Shown: positions 44,951 to 57,175, counted from the first letter of the stretch. The stretch: 64,000 nt of DNA from Sciurus carolinensis (GCF_902686445.1 NC_062213.1:5205241-5269240), one strand, 5' to 3'. The notes: a model not told the origin generated them from the sequence alone. Made by a program: numbers and translations.

Positions 44951-46669
44951 CTTCATGGCTTCCACGGATTCATTTCTGTGAACACTGTTGTTTAGGGGAT
45001 GGTTTGGGTTTCTTCAAAATGAAGTGGGTTAGCGTGAAGCCTGCCTGGATAATGACAATCACAGGTCTCACACACTCAGGGAGTGAGCTCCATTTGTTAG
45101 TCCTTTTGCTGCTTAAAAAAGGCAGGCAAAACTGAGACCATCATCCCCACTTAGGGATGGAACTGAGGGCAGGGCTGAGAAATTCCTGGGAGGCAGGGGT
45201 GTCTGTGTGTGGGGGGCACCATCGGCCTCGGTGGTGTCCCAGGGAAGAGGCAGGGCTGGGGTGCTGGCTAGGGCTGGTCTCTTGGTGTTCTGGGTGCATG
45301 ACTTCCCTGAGCTTCCTCTCTGTCCTCAGTAGAAATGAGGGGCTTGCACAGGGCCAGTGGGACCTCGGGTCTGGCATTTGTAGAGGGTTGCCAAGTCTGT
45401 TGTCACTGTTAGCACCAGGCCCTGCTTCCCAGGCCCTCGCCTAGCCACCTTCCAACTGCATCCACCGTCTCCTGGCTCTCAGCACAGGGCCTGACTCAGA
45501 AGTCACCTTGGATCTTGCCTGGCATGGCTGTGGCACACTGGTCCCACGTCCCGCCCCCGCCCCCCAGTCTGCTCCTGGCTGCTGTCCAACCCACTGCAGC
45601 AGAGTAGGTGGTGGGTGCCTGTCCACTTCCTGCAGAAGATTCAGGCCTCAGTGTCAAAGGGACTTGCACAGTCCATGACCCCCCACCCCATATCTGCAAA
45701 TCGCCAGCCCTCCTCCGCATTAGTAACACCCAGGGTGGCCATGAGCACAGCCAGCATCCTAAGATGCACGGCTTTCCCAGGCTGGCTGGTTGGATGACTG
45801 TTCGAATACATAAAATCCAGAATACATAAATTTGGATCATTTTTGAGTTAAGATAATTAAAAAAATTAAACCACATTTATTTTGCCTGATGACCTAGAAA
45901 ACAATTTCTCATACAATACTGAGAAAATATAGAAAAAGAGAGTGAAATTCAAATCATCTATACCCTCATTCCCATGCCCTATCTTGATTTTATGAATTTT
46001 CATGTTCTTATCTTTTTTCTGTTTGTTCAAGAATGGGATCACACCATAAAACTGTTTTCAGCTTCAATTTTCCACTTAATTGAACATTTTTCTTTATTTT
46101 TAAATACATGTAAAGAATAACGAGTAGTTGCTAACAGGTTTACATCTTCTCTTTAATTCATCGGGTCTCCTCTCCCAGGTTGATGTGACTGCAACAAACA
46201 CAGGGACAGTCATCTCACATTGCAAGCAAAGGTCCACTTGTGGGCTGGTGGCCCTGCCCCTCACTCTGGGCATTCGCAGGAGGAACCAGGAGAAGAGCCA
46301 GCTATGGTGCTATCTCACCTACTGGGCGATTGGAAACAGGCATCTCGAAAAGAGAGTGCAGGGCTGGTCTTTCCCGACTTCTGGAGGTGTGTCTGTGGAG
46401 GAGAGGGCAGCTAAGGGTCCAGCTTTGTGTCTGGCACACACAGTGCACTCAAGATGATGTGGATTTCAGTCCTGATGGAGAAGAAGGTCAGGGGCAGGGG
46501 CCCCAGGTGGGGGAGCAGCGTGGCACAGGCGTGGAGGCGTGACCAGGTGCGGCTGGGGAGGGATGCTGGCATGCCCAGAGTCTGCAGCCCAGGCTGTCTT
46601 CAGGTGACAGCCCCGAGTCTGATTGTCAGCTGCTGTGACTGTCATGCTAAACAATTTGAACTTTATCAC
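44951..46669. other. Unclassified DNA
   Basis: Overlapping frames at 45141-45880 and 46128-46540 occur on both strands without domains. The part at 45950-46125 resembles an old L1 3'UTR (agaatgggatcacaccataa, cttcaattttccacttaatt), but the match is too weak to place firmly. Confidence 0.3.
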
Positions 46670-46765
46670 ATTCCAGAGCAAGCACCTTCTAATTGATAAT
46701 TAGCATTTATAATGCAATTCACAGTTTACAGAGTGCTTCCAAAGCTCTCAGGATTCTTCCAACCA
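46670..46765 (+). mobile_element. MIR3/L3-like fragment
   Basis: The string tgcaattcacagtttacaga followed by gtgcttccaaagctctcagg resembles the 'gcactttacagtttacaaagcactttcacatac' part of MIR3/L3 elements. Low confidence because the match is short. Confidence 0.35.
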
Positions 46766-47774
46766 TGCCCTGTGGGAAGGCTCGTCAAGGGTTACCCAGC
46801 GCGTACTTGACCCAAGCCCCTCTCCTAAAACCACTCTGAGGGCCCAGCCCAGGGCGCTCCCTCTGGAGGGCTTCCCTGAGCAGGTGTGTCTGTGACCTTG
46901 TGCCCCTGCTCTAGGCATGGTAATGTGCTCACAGCTGGCACCCTCTCCTCAAGGTGAGGATTCCCTGCCTTCTCAGGCCTCCCACAGTGCACAGGTCGCC
47001 ACATCAAATCCCCTGCTGTGTGGCCATGGCACCCCCTCCTGCATCCTCTAGACTAAACACACACCTTGGTGAGATCAGCCCGTCCAGCTCCTCTCCCTCC
47101 ACCAGTCTCCCAGAGACATGAGTGGCTTGCCTACAGAGGTGTCGTTCTGCTGTAAGGTGAGGGTGCAAGGAGCAGGTGGGGGTTCGCATGCCCCAGGTGC
47201 AGGGTCCATAGACTGACCTGCAGAGTGTCAGAGCTGGGAAGGGCCCGAGCCCCTGTTTTTGCTCTCTGGTTCACTGCATGCTCACTATCACAAAGTCCCT
47301 GCTCTTGGACGGGAACCACAGTCCTGGATGGCAACTCCAGCTCCCCCGGTGGAGCCCCTCCTCCAGGGAGGGAAGGGACGGTGTGTGTGTTGGGCCACTT
47401 CCCTCACAGGTCAGAAGGGTGCCACCTGGAAAGGAAGTTCAGTTGGCCTTGGGATGGGGGAAAGGACCAACAGGGGAGGGGACAAGATCCAAGGACTGAA
47501 TGGCCATGATATGAAGGTGTTTGGATTTGAAGTGCTGCCAGTACTTTTTTTTTAAATGGAGAGAGGATCAAACTCAACTCTAGTCTCTTGGTCTCCATAT
47601 AGTGTCTCCACCACCGAGCCGTGTGGTGCTGGCTGCCAGGAGAGCACTGCTTCATGCCACAGCCAGAGGGGAGATGTCCACAGGCCCCTCCATTTGCCTT
47701 TGACCCTGCACAGATGCTGGACCCAAGTCCCGTGGCCAGGATGGTAGGTCTGACTTTGCTCCACGCTCATGATG
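46766..47774. other. Unclassified DNA
   Basis: Frames on all strands are open over 60-130 codons because the DNA is GC-richer, but none carries a domain. Confidence 0.3.
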
Positions 47775-48225
47775 CCAGCCAATTTTGCAACAGCACAATG
47801 AACGTAGAGAACATTATGCTGAGTGAAGTAAGCTGCCACAGAAGGACAAATACAGTGCAATTCCACTGAAATGAGGCACCTAACATTCAGAGAGCAGAGA
47901 ACAGAGTGCTCGCTAGACTCCGGCTCTGGGGCGAAGAGGGCATGGGGCATTTTTCCCCATTAGTACCAAGTCTGTGCTATGCAAGATGAATAGAGATGTA
48001 GAATGTATGGTCAATAATACTGTATCGTACTCTTTCAAATATGGTAGAAGAGTAGACCTTATTTTAGGTGTTCTTACAGGAAAAAAGCAGAAAAAGCAGG
48101 GGAAAATACTTGGAGGTGACGGATATGGTTAGTACTCTGGTTGTGGTGTTATTATGAGTGCTGCATTTGCCTAAACACAAGCTGTATATATTAAATGTGT
48201 GCGATTTGTTGTTTATCAACTACAG
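47775..48225 (+). mobile_element. Old L1 3' end
   Basis: The order acattatgctgagtgaagta, agctgccacagaaggacaaa, tacagtgcaattccactgaa, tgaggcacctaacattcaga and later tactctggttgtggtgttat follows the sense L1 ORF2 end and 3'UTR (cattatgctaagtgaaataagcca, caaatactgtatgattccac). Confidence 0.75.
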
Positions 48226-48431
48226 CTTATGTGGTGGCTAGTTTTATCTGTAACTTGACTGGATTAAGATATATCAGGATAGCTGGTAAAGCATTATTTC
48301 TGGGTTTGTCCATTCAAACCATTGGATTGAGTGAAGAGGATCCATGCTCCTCCAATGTGGGTGGAGCATCCAACTGGCTGAGGACCTGGATAGAACAGAA
48401 AGCAGAGGAAAGGTGAGTTGTTGCTCTCTCT

Positions 48432-48488
<57 letters not shown>

Positions 48489-48605
48489 GGACATTCATCT
48501 GTGGGCATGCCCAGGGAAGATCAAGTGAGAGCCCTGAGAAGTTCAACTCCTTCCTCTTAGACTTCCAACCTCCAGAATGATGACGAAGGAAATTTCTCTT
48601 TTAAG
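48226..48605 (+). mobile_element. Ancient interspersed repeat with internal CT expansion
   Basis: The order gtggctagttttatctgtaa, cttgactggattaagatata, tggtaaagcattatttctgg, ccaatgtgggtggagcatcc, tggatagaacagaaagcaga, then a CT run, then caggacattcatctgtgggc follows a common mammalian repeat that I recognise by pattern but cannot name with certainty (possibly an ERVL-type LTR). Confidence 0.55.
48424..48487. repeat. (CT)n microsatellite, about 30 units
   Basis: Pure CT from 48436 to 48486, with a short interrupted start (tcgcgc near 48431). It lies inside the repeat at 48226-48605, exactly where related copies carry a short CT-rich segment, so it probably expanded from that seed. It produces the Arg-Glu and Ser-Leu runs in the overlapping frames. 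Confidence 0.95.
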
Positions 48606-49424
48606 CTGTGCCTTCTGTGGTATGCTGTCACTGCAGCCCTTGAAAATTATCACCCCAATTCATCCTCAGAGGGTGAGAGGGGACTGGAACAAAAAACAAA
48701 CATGGAATTGATGTTTCTGGCTCAATGGGAGAACCTGGAAATTCTCTGGGCCTGTTTTCACATCTGTTCAAATGATGCCCATGATAACCGTTATTGTTGT
48801 AAATAATAATTACAGAATGCTTATATTTGAGGAACAGCTGCCACAATAACCCTACCATGCAAAAATAATATGAAGAATATTTAACACACGGGGCCTCACT
48901 TCCCACCCAAGAGAATAGGGCTGGGAAGCATATAGGCAGGTGGATCCAGGCATTCAACCTGGAGCTGGGTGAGCTGGTGGTGGGTCCGTCCCTGCTGTGA
49001 AGGTCCCAGGTTCTAAGCTGATGTCGGCAAGCTCCGCCTCTGCTCCCACGCTCCTCTTTTCTCCCAGTCCCATGCAAGTCGACATTGTTCCAAGAACCTT
49101 TCAGGATCTATGTACAGGCTCCCAGGCACCAATGCCTGCAGCCTCTGGTGGATTCTGGGGGCACTTCCCTGGTGTTTCTGGAAGCCCTGCCAAGAGGTCT
49201 GTCCCTTCAGGGCTTCCTGTTCATTTCTCTTGTGTCTAATGTCGCCCACTGATCTGGAGTTGGAGACAGGAACCAGAACCCAGGAAGTTCTCCAGAGTCC
49301 ACTCAGGGGAGGTGCTCAGACAACCTCAGGTAAGATAAACAAGAATGTCTGGAAGGGTGCTCTTTGCCCAGGGCTCGACTCTGTAATGGGGCCCTTGGAG
49401 CACTCTCCTCTGCAGTGGTGAATG
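48606..49424. other. Unclassified DNA
   Basis: Nothing beyond short domain-free frames on both strands. Confidence 0.3.
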
Positions 49425-49525
49425 AGAGCTTCAGAGTCTGGAGGGCCTGGATTTGAGTAGCATTTGAACTGTGTTTTCATGGGCAAATTAGTTCGCCTCC
49501 CTGAGCCAGTCTGTACATGTCACTA
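49425..49525 (+). mobile_element. MIR SINE
   Basis: The order gagagcttcagagtctggag, ggcctggatttgagtagcat, tcatgggcaaattagttcgc and ctccctgagccagtct follows the MIR sense core. Confidence 0.65.
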
Positions 49526-49870
49526 GGATTGGTGACGATGATGGCGGATGCACACTGAGGGCTCACTGTGTGCCAGGCTCTCTTGTCTGCGTGTTACTGG
49601 TCCTGAGCTATCAAACTCTCACCAGCTCTTGGAACAGGCCTGGAGGACACCATGATCCTTGTGAGAAGACTGCAGGGGAAGAAGGTGGAGTGCTGGAGCC
49701 AGGGCTGGCAGAACTCGTGGCTTCTTATGTATTTGTTCTCTTTTTGCAGTGCTGGCACCAATGCCAAGGCCTGGTGTGTGAGACAAGCCTCTGTCGCTGA
49801 GTCACACTTAGCTGGAGACCTGAAAGCCAAAGAGCCTAGGAGGGCAAGCTGAGGGGAAGGAGCTGCATGG

Positions 49871-50058
49871 GCAGGCCACGAGCCCCTGGGTTCAATCCCC
49901 AGCACCGCAAATAGACACATAAAAATGAATAAATAGAAGATCCCAGGGCTGGGGAGATAGCTCAGTTGGTAGAGTGCCTACCTCACAAGCACAAGGCCCT
50001 GGGTTCAATCCCCAGCACTGCAAATAGATACATAAAAATGAATAAATAGAAGATCCCA
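49871..50058 (+). mobile_element. ID SINE with duplicated 3' part
   Basis: The ID element starts gggctggggagatagctcag at 49946, has the tRNA-like boxes gttggtagagtg and gggttcaatccccagcac, and ends in an A-rich tail. The last 62 bases (49997-50058) are repeated almost exactly at 49884-49945, 113 bases upstream, tail included, with only about two differences. The upstream copy lacks the 5' half. Confidence 0.88.
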
Positions 50059-50199
50059 AAAGCCAGAGTCCTGCCAGTCCTACTCTAGCATTTGTGGCTC
50101 ACAGGCTTGGAGTAAGGGACATGCCTTCTCTGCCAAGGGAAATGACAGGACTTTTCAATCTGGTTTTAGCAAGAACAGAATTGGAGATCATGGATACAA

Positions 50200-50562
50200 A
50201 AGTATGCAGTGCATTATTTCTTTTTTAAATAAAAGCTCAACATCATTGAAATCAGCCAAAAGCAGATTGTCAAGGGTTGTGTGTTTTTCCTCATGTGTGG
50301 AAGCTAGAGAAAAAAAAAGGAAAAGAAAGGTGGGTGTGTGGTGGTGGTGGGTCTTATGAAAATCAAAGGGAGATGAGTGGAGTAGAAGAAAGGGACCAGG
50401 AAGGGAAGGGGGAGGGAGAGGGGAAATACAATACCGGGAACAAAATTAACCGAGCCATGTTGTTTATCATGTGCATGTATGAACACACAACAATGAAGCC
50501 CACTGTTCTGTAGTATTACAGTGCACCAATAAATAAAATACAAAACATATTTTTTTTAATTT
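50200..50562 (+). mobile_element. L1 3'UTR and tail
   Basis: The purine-rich segment (gaccaggaagggaaggggga) followed by tgtttatcatgtgcatgtat, gtagtattacagtgcaccaa and taaataaaatac is a squirrel-type L1 3'UTR with its polyadenylation signal, plus strand, 5'-truncated. Confidence 0.7.
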
Positions 50563-51185
50563 AAAAAACTCTATAATTACAAGGGATGTTTGTACCTTGC
50601 AAGATCTCTCCATCTCCCTGTGTTCGAGTTTTGTGGCATGTGAACTGGGAACAATGTCTGCCTCACAGTGTCAATGGGGACCAGGAGAGATCCTAAATGT
50701 GAAATGCCTCACACAGTTTTCTGGCTCGTGCTGGGAACTGAGAAGTGGACGGTGGGTGGAGGGAAGAGGAAGAGGAAGAGGAAGGAGAGCCTCAATGTGT
50801 GCACAGACGTGTAAGATGACCCTGCCTCCAGAGACCCCACACCGTCATGCCTTCAAGGTGACCATGCACTTTATAACATGCCAGGAGCTCCCACTTACCA
50901 AGAATCGCCTGCATGGGACCGGGGTCCAATAACCCAGCCTCGGTCCTGTGGTGGAAGTGACTAGCGCCATGCAGGGCAGACTCACTTGGTGGAGGGATGA
51001 GGAGGAAGGTGGATGGGAGGACCCACCAGCTGCTGGCTGGGCCACCTAAACCAGGTCCGAGGACACTATCTTAGCGCCCAGATGTTTGTTCCCACTTCTC
51101 CAGAACGTGTCCTGGAACTGGAAACTTGCCTTCCCTGCCACATTTTGGGACTGCCATCCTCTCAGAGAACGTTTTCCTCACCTCC
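50563..51185. other. Unclassified DNA with a GGAAGA run
   Basis: A short (gaggaa)n purine run lies at 50763-50790. Otherwise nothing is recognised. Confidence 0.4.
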
Positions 51186-51672
51186 TCTTGACAGTCACCC
51201 ACTCATCTACCGTGTCTCCAGCGTCTGCAAACATTGCCTCCTCTCCGAAGCCTGTGGGTACTGCCAGCTGCCGCCTGCCCTGCCCCCTGGGTTCTGCTCA
51301 TTGCCCTTATGGCTCTTCACACTTCCAGGTGACCCTAGCCTTTCCTTTGACTTTGCTTGTCACTCCCTGCAAGTTCCCAGTATCTGCCACCCACACCTCC
51401 TCATAAAAGCCGCGGTGCTCCAGGCACAGGAGACTGCCCTTAGGTTTGAGAGGTATACACTGCTCAGGTGTCCTGTCTGGAATCCCACTGTGCTTCCCTG
51501 GAAAGCTCATGCTTCAAGTCAAACTCAAATGCAACCTCCTCTGAGGCTCCCTCTTGACCTCTTGGGGCCATCTGCCTGGCATTCCCCTGCATCCGGTCTC
51601 ACACACCATCGCACACATACCATTGCATTCCGCTCTCATTTCAGCCTCTGTGATGAGCACTCCTCTGGGGGT
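51186..51672 (+). mobile_element. L2 LINE 3' region
   Basis: The order of ctcttcacacttccaggtga, gaatcccactgtgcttccct, agctcatgcttcaagtcaaa, ctcaaatgcaacctcctctg, aggctccctcttgacctctt and ctctgtgatgagcactcctc follows the L2 3' region (ctggaacgcccttcc, ctcatccttcaagtctcag, ctcaaatgtcacctcctc, gaagccttccctgacc). Open frames here (51013-51687) are read through this repeat and are not coding. Confidence 0.6.
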
Positions 51673-51984
51673 TTGAGTTGTGTTTGAATGACAAGACTCT
51701 CACCTAGAGCTCCTCAGGACACTCAGACACCCACCTCTCCCTCAAGGCTCCTGTCCTGTGACGGTCTCCAGTGAACGCAGCTCTGTCTCCAGGTCCCCAC
51801 TATGGTCCTCCATGGGTGTCCAGGTCTGTTGCCATGGTGGCAGTTTCTCAGACTGTTTCTCCCACCCAACACCTGTTCTTGCTCTGGCAACTTCTGGCTT
51901 AGAGACTCCTCTCCTACCTCACTTCTGGGAGGTTTTCATGACCCAGGAATGACTCGCCCAGTTCCCTGGCCTCTCTAGCTGGTG

Positions 51985-52165
51985 GGATGGTGGTTAAGAG
52001 TGAAAGCTTTGGAATCAGAAGGATCTGGAATGAAAGCCCATTTCAGTAACTGAGTGTGGCACTCCATCTCTCTGAGCATCAGCTTTTCATCTGTTAGCTG
52101 GAGATAACAGGAGCCCCTTCACAACCTGTTGTGAGGACTAAATTACACAATGTGTCACACCCCAC
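51985..52165 (+). mobile_element. MIR SINE
   Basis: The order gggatggtggttaagagtga, aagctttggaatcagaagga, tctctctgagcatcagcttt, tcatctgttagctggagata and gttgtgaggactaaattaca matches the MIR core very well from its 5' tRNA-like end on. Confidence 0.85.
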
Positions 52166-53229
52166 AAAATAAAGAAAACTATCCGTGCAGTTGGTTCACA
52201 CAGCTCCGGCTCCAGCACACCGCATCACGGAGTCTCCTTCCATTTCCCCTCCCATGATGTCAGGATTGATCCCAAGCCCAAGCCAACCCCAAGCCCGGAA
52301 CACTTCACTCAGACAAGCATAAATCTGGGCACATTGTTTCTGATCACAATGCCTGTCTTTCCACTTCCTCTCTCCCTCCCACTCTTCTACCTATTTTTAA
52401 TTTTACCTTCACTGGCACCTCCAGTTTCCAGTTCCTTTATCCTCTCTCAGTCTGTTATGATCCATCTCTTTAACCAACATCCTGTAATCACCCTTAATTC
52501 ACAGACCGCCTAGCTCTCTCCAGCTCAGTCCTGCCAAACCCCTCGAAATCCAAGTTGCAGCCCATGACCTGCCCTTGCCCCTGCACGGTAAATGGACACC
52601 TGCTCTTGTTTCCCGTACCAGTCCATGTTCACCATTTCCCCCCAAGCTCATTCCAACTCTTCCTCGGCAGGCAGGCAAGCCCGCTCTCTACCTCTCAAAT
52701 AAAATCCAGCCCATCAAGCCCATCAGCTTCCTCCTGCTCCTGGACCTGTATCACCTTCAATACCTCCCATCCGCCAGTCCTTCCAGCCTGTCCCTGTGGA
52801 ACAGAGCTAGGTCCTCTAGTCTGAGTTCACTCTTCCCACCTCACCACGCACTGGAGACATCCGGCCCTTCTTCAGCCTCAGGAATGGCCCTCTGCTCCCT
52901 TTTGCTCTCTCCTGTGTCTCCCCTCTGGCCCCCCAGTGTGTTTCTTCTGGGCTTATAAACAGGCTCAAGTTGTTTTGAGCCTGAGAAGCTGTTACATCTC
53001 TGGAACTTCTGTTTGTCCTGTTTAGCAACTGAGTCAATAATTCAAACACTTCCCACCAAGAAAATGTTAGACCCCCCCTCATGGTTTTCAGATATATTAA
53101 AGAAACATATGTTGTTAATGTTGTACAAAATAATTTGAAGAAGTGAAATCGAGGGAAGACTGCACCATTTATTTCAAGAGGGCCACACAACTGATTCCAC
53201 AACCACACAAGTTTGCCAGAGTAAAGGGA
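52166..53229. other. Unclassified DNA
   Basis: CT-rich, GC-moderate DNA. Frames at 52555-52958 plus and 52816-53241 minus overlap and have no domain. Confidence 0.3.
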
Positions 53230-53816
53230 AATGATGTTCAAATCTCATTCATAAACAAAACAGCTCTAAATAAAACATTGGCAGCCTGAATAGAACAACA
53301 TTTGCAAAAAGCGCATGCCACCAATTAGGGCTTGTTCCAGGAACACAAATTTACATCAACAGTATAGGACACATTAGTGCATTACTAATGCAATATTTCA
53401 TTAATAGAGGTGAAGAGAAAAATAGCTGTCTTGTCTTAATGGACATAGAAAATTTTTCTTGATAAAATTTCAAGAATCATTTATTATATTAAAGGCTTAG
53501 TAACAGGAAAATTAAAACCTTCCTTAAAATGATAATCAATGAACATATACAAACAAAATAATGAAATGATGTATACAATATTGAATTGTTCAAAAGCATT
53601 CTCTTTAAAATAAAGATCAAGGTAAGACTGGTCATTAGCACATTCTTTATGCTACGTTTGGCCAGGGAACAAGAACATCAAAGAGAAATAATGTGTATAA
53701 AATATAAAAAGGAAGACTCTCAACTACTATTATTCACAGATAATTGTTTTCATCAGAAACCAAATGAATTTATGAACACATTATCAGAATTAATAGAAAA
53801 TTACAGGAACATAATT

Positions 53817-54148
53817 GCTGTGGTCTAAATGCTCCCCACCCCTAATTCATGGGTCAAACCTAATCCTGAGTGTGGAGGTATTAGGGGACCTTCCAGCATG
53901 AATAGGCCATGAAGGAGATTAGTGCCCTGGATTACAGAGGCCCAAGGGATTTGCTTGCCCCTTACCTGCTGTGAGCACAGACTGAGAAGGCTCCATCCAG
54001 GGAGCACAGTCCTCCCCAGACTCCCAGTGGGCTGGTGCCTGATCTTTAACTTCCCAGACCTTAGAATTGTAAGGTAGACATCTCTGTTGTTTGTAAACCA
54101 CCTAGTTTATGGTAATTTTGTTATGGCATCCCACACAAACTAAGAAAA
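53817..54148 (+). mobile_element. MLT1-like LTR nested in ancient L1
   Basis: The order tgctgtggtctaaatgctcc, aacctaatcctgagtgtgga, ggtattaggggaccttccag, aatttaggcc-like middle, acttcccagaccttagaatt, gtttgtaaaccacctagttt and atggcatcccacacaaacta matches MLT1-type LTRs (tggtttgaatgtgtcccc, cctaatccccaatgtgatgg, ataagccacccagtctatgg). Confidence 0.7.
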
Positions 54149-54896
54149 GGGTCAATAAAAACAATTACTCTTGTCAATTGCACTTCTATCTACCAATGAT
54201 TAGAAAAGAGGATGAACTGGGGAATGAAATGAAGCAACTTATGTTGATGCATGTGAATGTCACCATGAGTCCCACTCTTATGCACAATCATAATACACTA
54301 ACAAAAATGAGAAATGTTTGCTTTCAATGTGATATTTAAAATAGCATCAAAAATATATATGGTACCTAGGTTTAAATCAAATAAGATGTTTGCAAGTGTT
54401 TTACGTAGAAAATTATGAAATTTATTATTGCATAGAAGACAGAAATAAATGTATAATCTTTCTTCATAAATATGTCAGTCATCCCTGAATTCCTCTATCA
54501 AGTCAATGCAATTCCATTGCAAACCTAAATAACATTGTCATGAAAACTAACAAGCCTAGTATAAAATTCAAAGGGAGAAAGGAGTCACGGTCCCGTTCCT
54601 TCCTCACTTCCTACAGTCCACTCTTGTCAAGAATAGTTGATGGATTCCCAAAGAAGGACAAGGTGTGTGGCCACACCCCACTAGATAGCAAGTTGCATTA
54701 TAAAACTGGAGTGGCACGTTGCACTCAAGAAGGAAAAGCAAAACCCACCATGCGAATGGAGCCAAAGAGCAAGCCCAAGCCCAAGGTCAGTCTCCTCCAC
54801 ATCCCAAAGACTCTTCCCTAGCAGAGCTGGTGTTGTGGGTTACAGGAAGAAGGGTTGTAGGACAGCAGCTAGTGCAGGGTAGCTGGATAGAAGATG

Positions 54897-55281
54897 GTTA
54901 GGTTTGCATCGAAGGTGTCCCCCCAAAAGCTCATGGTTGAAAATGTGGCAGCGCAGTTCAGATGTGGGGCTTTTAGACAACGATTGGAACACGGGACTCT
55001 GTCCTCAACAGTGGATTAACCCACTGATGGCTGAATGAGCCACGGGAAGAGGGACTAGGTCATGGGTGCTGTGCCCTCCCTTGGCCTCTTCTCCTGCCTT
55101 TCTCCTCCCTGTCTGCCATGAGGTGAGACAACTTCCTGGGGCACATTCTCTGCCACGATGTTCTGCCTTGGAGCTGGCCATGGACTGAACCTCTGAAACC
55201 ATGAGCCAAAATACACTTTTCCTCTTGAGTTGTTCATTCCAGGTACTTCAGTCACAGCTGTGAAAAGGTGACTAGAACACA
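54897..55281 (+). mobile_element. MaLR-type LTR nested in ancient L1
   Basis: The order gttaggtttgcatcgaaggt, gtccccccaaaagctcatgg, gggactaggtcatgggtgct, tgccacgatgttctgccttg, gagccaaaatacacttttcc and cagctgtgaaaaggtgacta matches the LTR at 11979-12404. Confidence 0.75.
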
Positions 55282-55309
55282 GACTTAAATGTAAAAAAGC
55301 AAAGGCTGA

Positions 55310-55405
55310 CAAGTGAATATATAAACATTTATATATGTGTAATATATCTAATATATAAAAATATATAATATGCAAGTTTTATATATAACACACATATATA
55401 TGAGG
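55310..55405. repeat. TA-rich low-complexity run
   Basis: Interrupted TA dinucleotides (tatatgtgtaatatatctaa and similar). It is likely to be unstable and length-variable. Confidence 0.8.
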
Positions 55406-56220
55406 ATCTTAATGGCCTGAAAATATTTAAGTGTTCCTAAAGAGAACCAAAAAAATATATTAGGGTGAAACTGATGTAAGCACAAATTTCTGTTAATTGA
55501 GACACATGGACATGTGGATAAACAAGAGCCACAAGTTCTGAGATGATATTTGAACAGATAGAACCTAAGAAATACTGTGAAATACAATGAACTCCTACAA
55601 ACCCAAAAGGAAAAGGTAAGCAATCCAAAAATAAAAATGGGCAAAACAGCAAAGAACAGAAAACATAAACAGTCATTGAACAGAGAGATCTGATTGTCAT
55701 TTGTAATCAGAAAAATGTAAATAAAAACCTTTTCTGGATCACATGCCATTTCCCATTCATTAGATTATAATGTCAAAGCCTGACCTATCGGGTGTTGGGA
55801 AGACATGGTGCCATGGGAAGCCATGCCCCGCCTGATGGGAGGGTAAGATGGTGCAGCCATTATTAAAGCAGTGGTATTACCCAGGAAATTGGGTTATGCT
55901 ATGCTCTGTAACTCAGCAATTGTCCTCCTACGTGCGGAGGAAAGACAGGCCTGGGTGTGCTAGGAGATGCACACATGGGTACTCAACAGTACCTGTGTTG
56001 GCAACTTGTGAGCACACCTGTGCACACACACAGAGAGAACCCAAACATATTCTTATGCTGGAATATTATGCAGGATACCAATGAGCTTCCTATGTCATGG
56101 TCAATGAGACACAGCTTCCTATGTCAACAAAATGCCTCTCAAAACCACATTCAGGGAAAAGGAAAGAAGATCTCTGAAGAATGCACATAATTTAATTCCT
56201 TTTGCTAAAATATCTAAAAA

Positions 56221-57175
56221 TGCATTGTACATGACATATATGGCAAAATGTTAAATATGGTATATAACACAAAATAGCGACAAGGTCAGGGCAACGAACC
56301 ATAGCTTGCTCTCTCCCTCTTCCCCTTGCAAAGTATCTTCTCTTATCTGGTCTATTTCTTAATTTTAAAAAGTCCTTTAAAACAATAGAAAATGCATTCA
56401 ATCACATTTCATTAAGAAAGTATTGATAACCATATAAGATTAATTTATTTGAAGGGGTTTGTGTTGAGCTTGTATTGTCTCCATCCAAGGTGGCAAGGCA
56501 TGGGTGAACAGGGACACAGGTTGTATGACACCTGCAATATCCAAACCAAAGGAACCTTGGTCCTCCTCTCAAGTCCTGCCCACCATGGAGAAGAGGAAAC
56601 CGCTGCTCAGAAGGTCTGAGTGGTTTTCCCAAGATTCAGATTCAGTACCAAAGCAAGACCTAGGCCTCCTCATTACCCTCAGGAGGACCACGGAGCCTGT
56701 GCAGCCCAGGAGGCAACATGGGTGCAGGGTTCTAGAGGATTAGATCTCTGGTGCATCAAGAAAAACTTAGCTGGTACTTGCATGCCACAGTGCACTTGGA
56801 TCCCCTGGACCACCCTACTTGGGTGGGACTCATGTACTTTTACACAGAGGAAGAATTTTGTCTCAGAGAGCAGGGGCAAGCAGCATCATGTTCAATAGAA
56901 ATTCTTCCCCCTTTGTAACTCACCAAGTGCAGACCTTGGAATGGCGCCTGGATTTCTGCAGACAAGAGCGATATTGAAGCCCCAAACATTTCCATCAAGA
57001 ATAGTGAGAGGGCCCTGCCAATTCCCCAGGCTGTGTTCCTTACAAAAGGAAGAATTTGTCCCCAAAGTATGTAGTCATTTAATGTAATGATTCACCAACT
57101 TTGAAGGATGGATATATATGTTTTTAAATCTCTACTGAGCTGAAAAATAGTATGTTTTCACAACTTAGCAAGGGC
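56221..57175. other. Unclassified DNA
   Basis: No gene or clear repeat is supported. Confidence 0.3.

Larger units (their letters stand above)
53230..56220 (+). mobile_element. Ancient L1 ORF2, interrupted by two LTRs
   Basis: Sense L1 ORF2 can be followed in pieces: 53230-53816 (gggaacaagaacatcaaaga region near 53665 and the reverse transcriptase neighbourhood attattcacagataattg near 53729), 54149-54896 (aaaatagcatcaaaaatata near 54337, gtcaatgcaattccattgca near 54502) and 55300-56220 (ttgtaatcagaaaaatgtaa near 55700, tggtgcagccattattaaag near 55850, gggtactcaacagtacctgt near 55977). The gaps at 53817-54148 and 54897-55281 are LTRs. All frames are broken. Confidence 0.7.

Noticed and set aside
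48274..48580. Arg-Glu and Ser-Leu repeat proteins
   Set aside because: Produced entirely by the CT microsatellite in different frames.
49946..50015. tRNA gene
   Set aside because: The A and B boxes are those of an ID SINE with an A-rich tail; it lacks a complete tRNA cloverleaf.
51013..51687. 224-codon plus-strand frame
   Set aside because: Most of it lies in an L2 fragment with CT-rich, stop-poor sequence; peptide has no recognisable domain.
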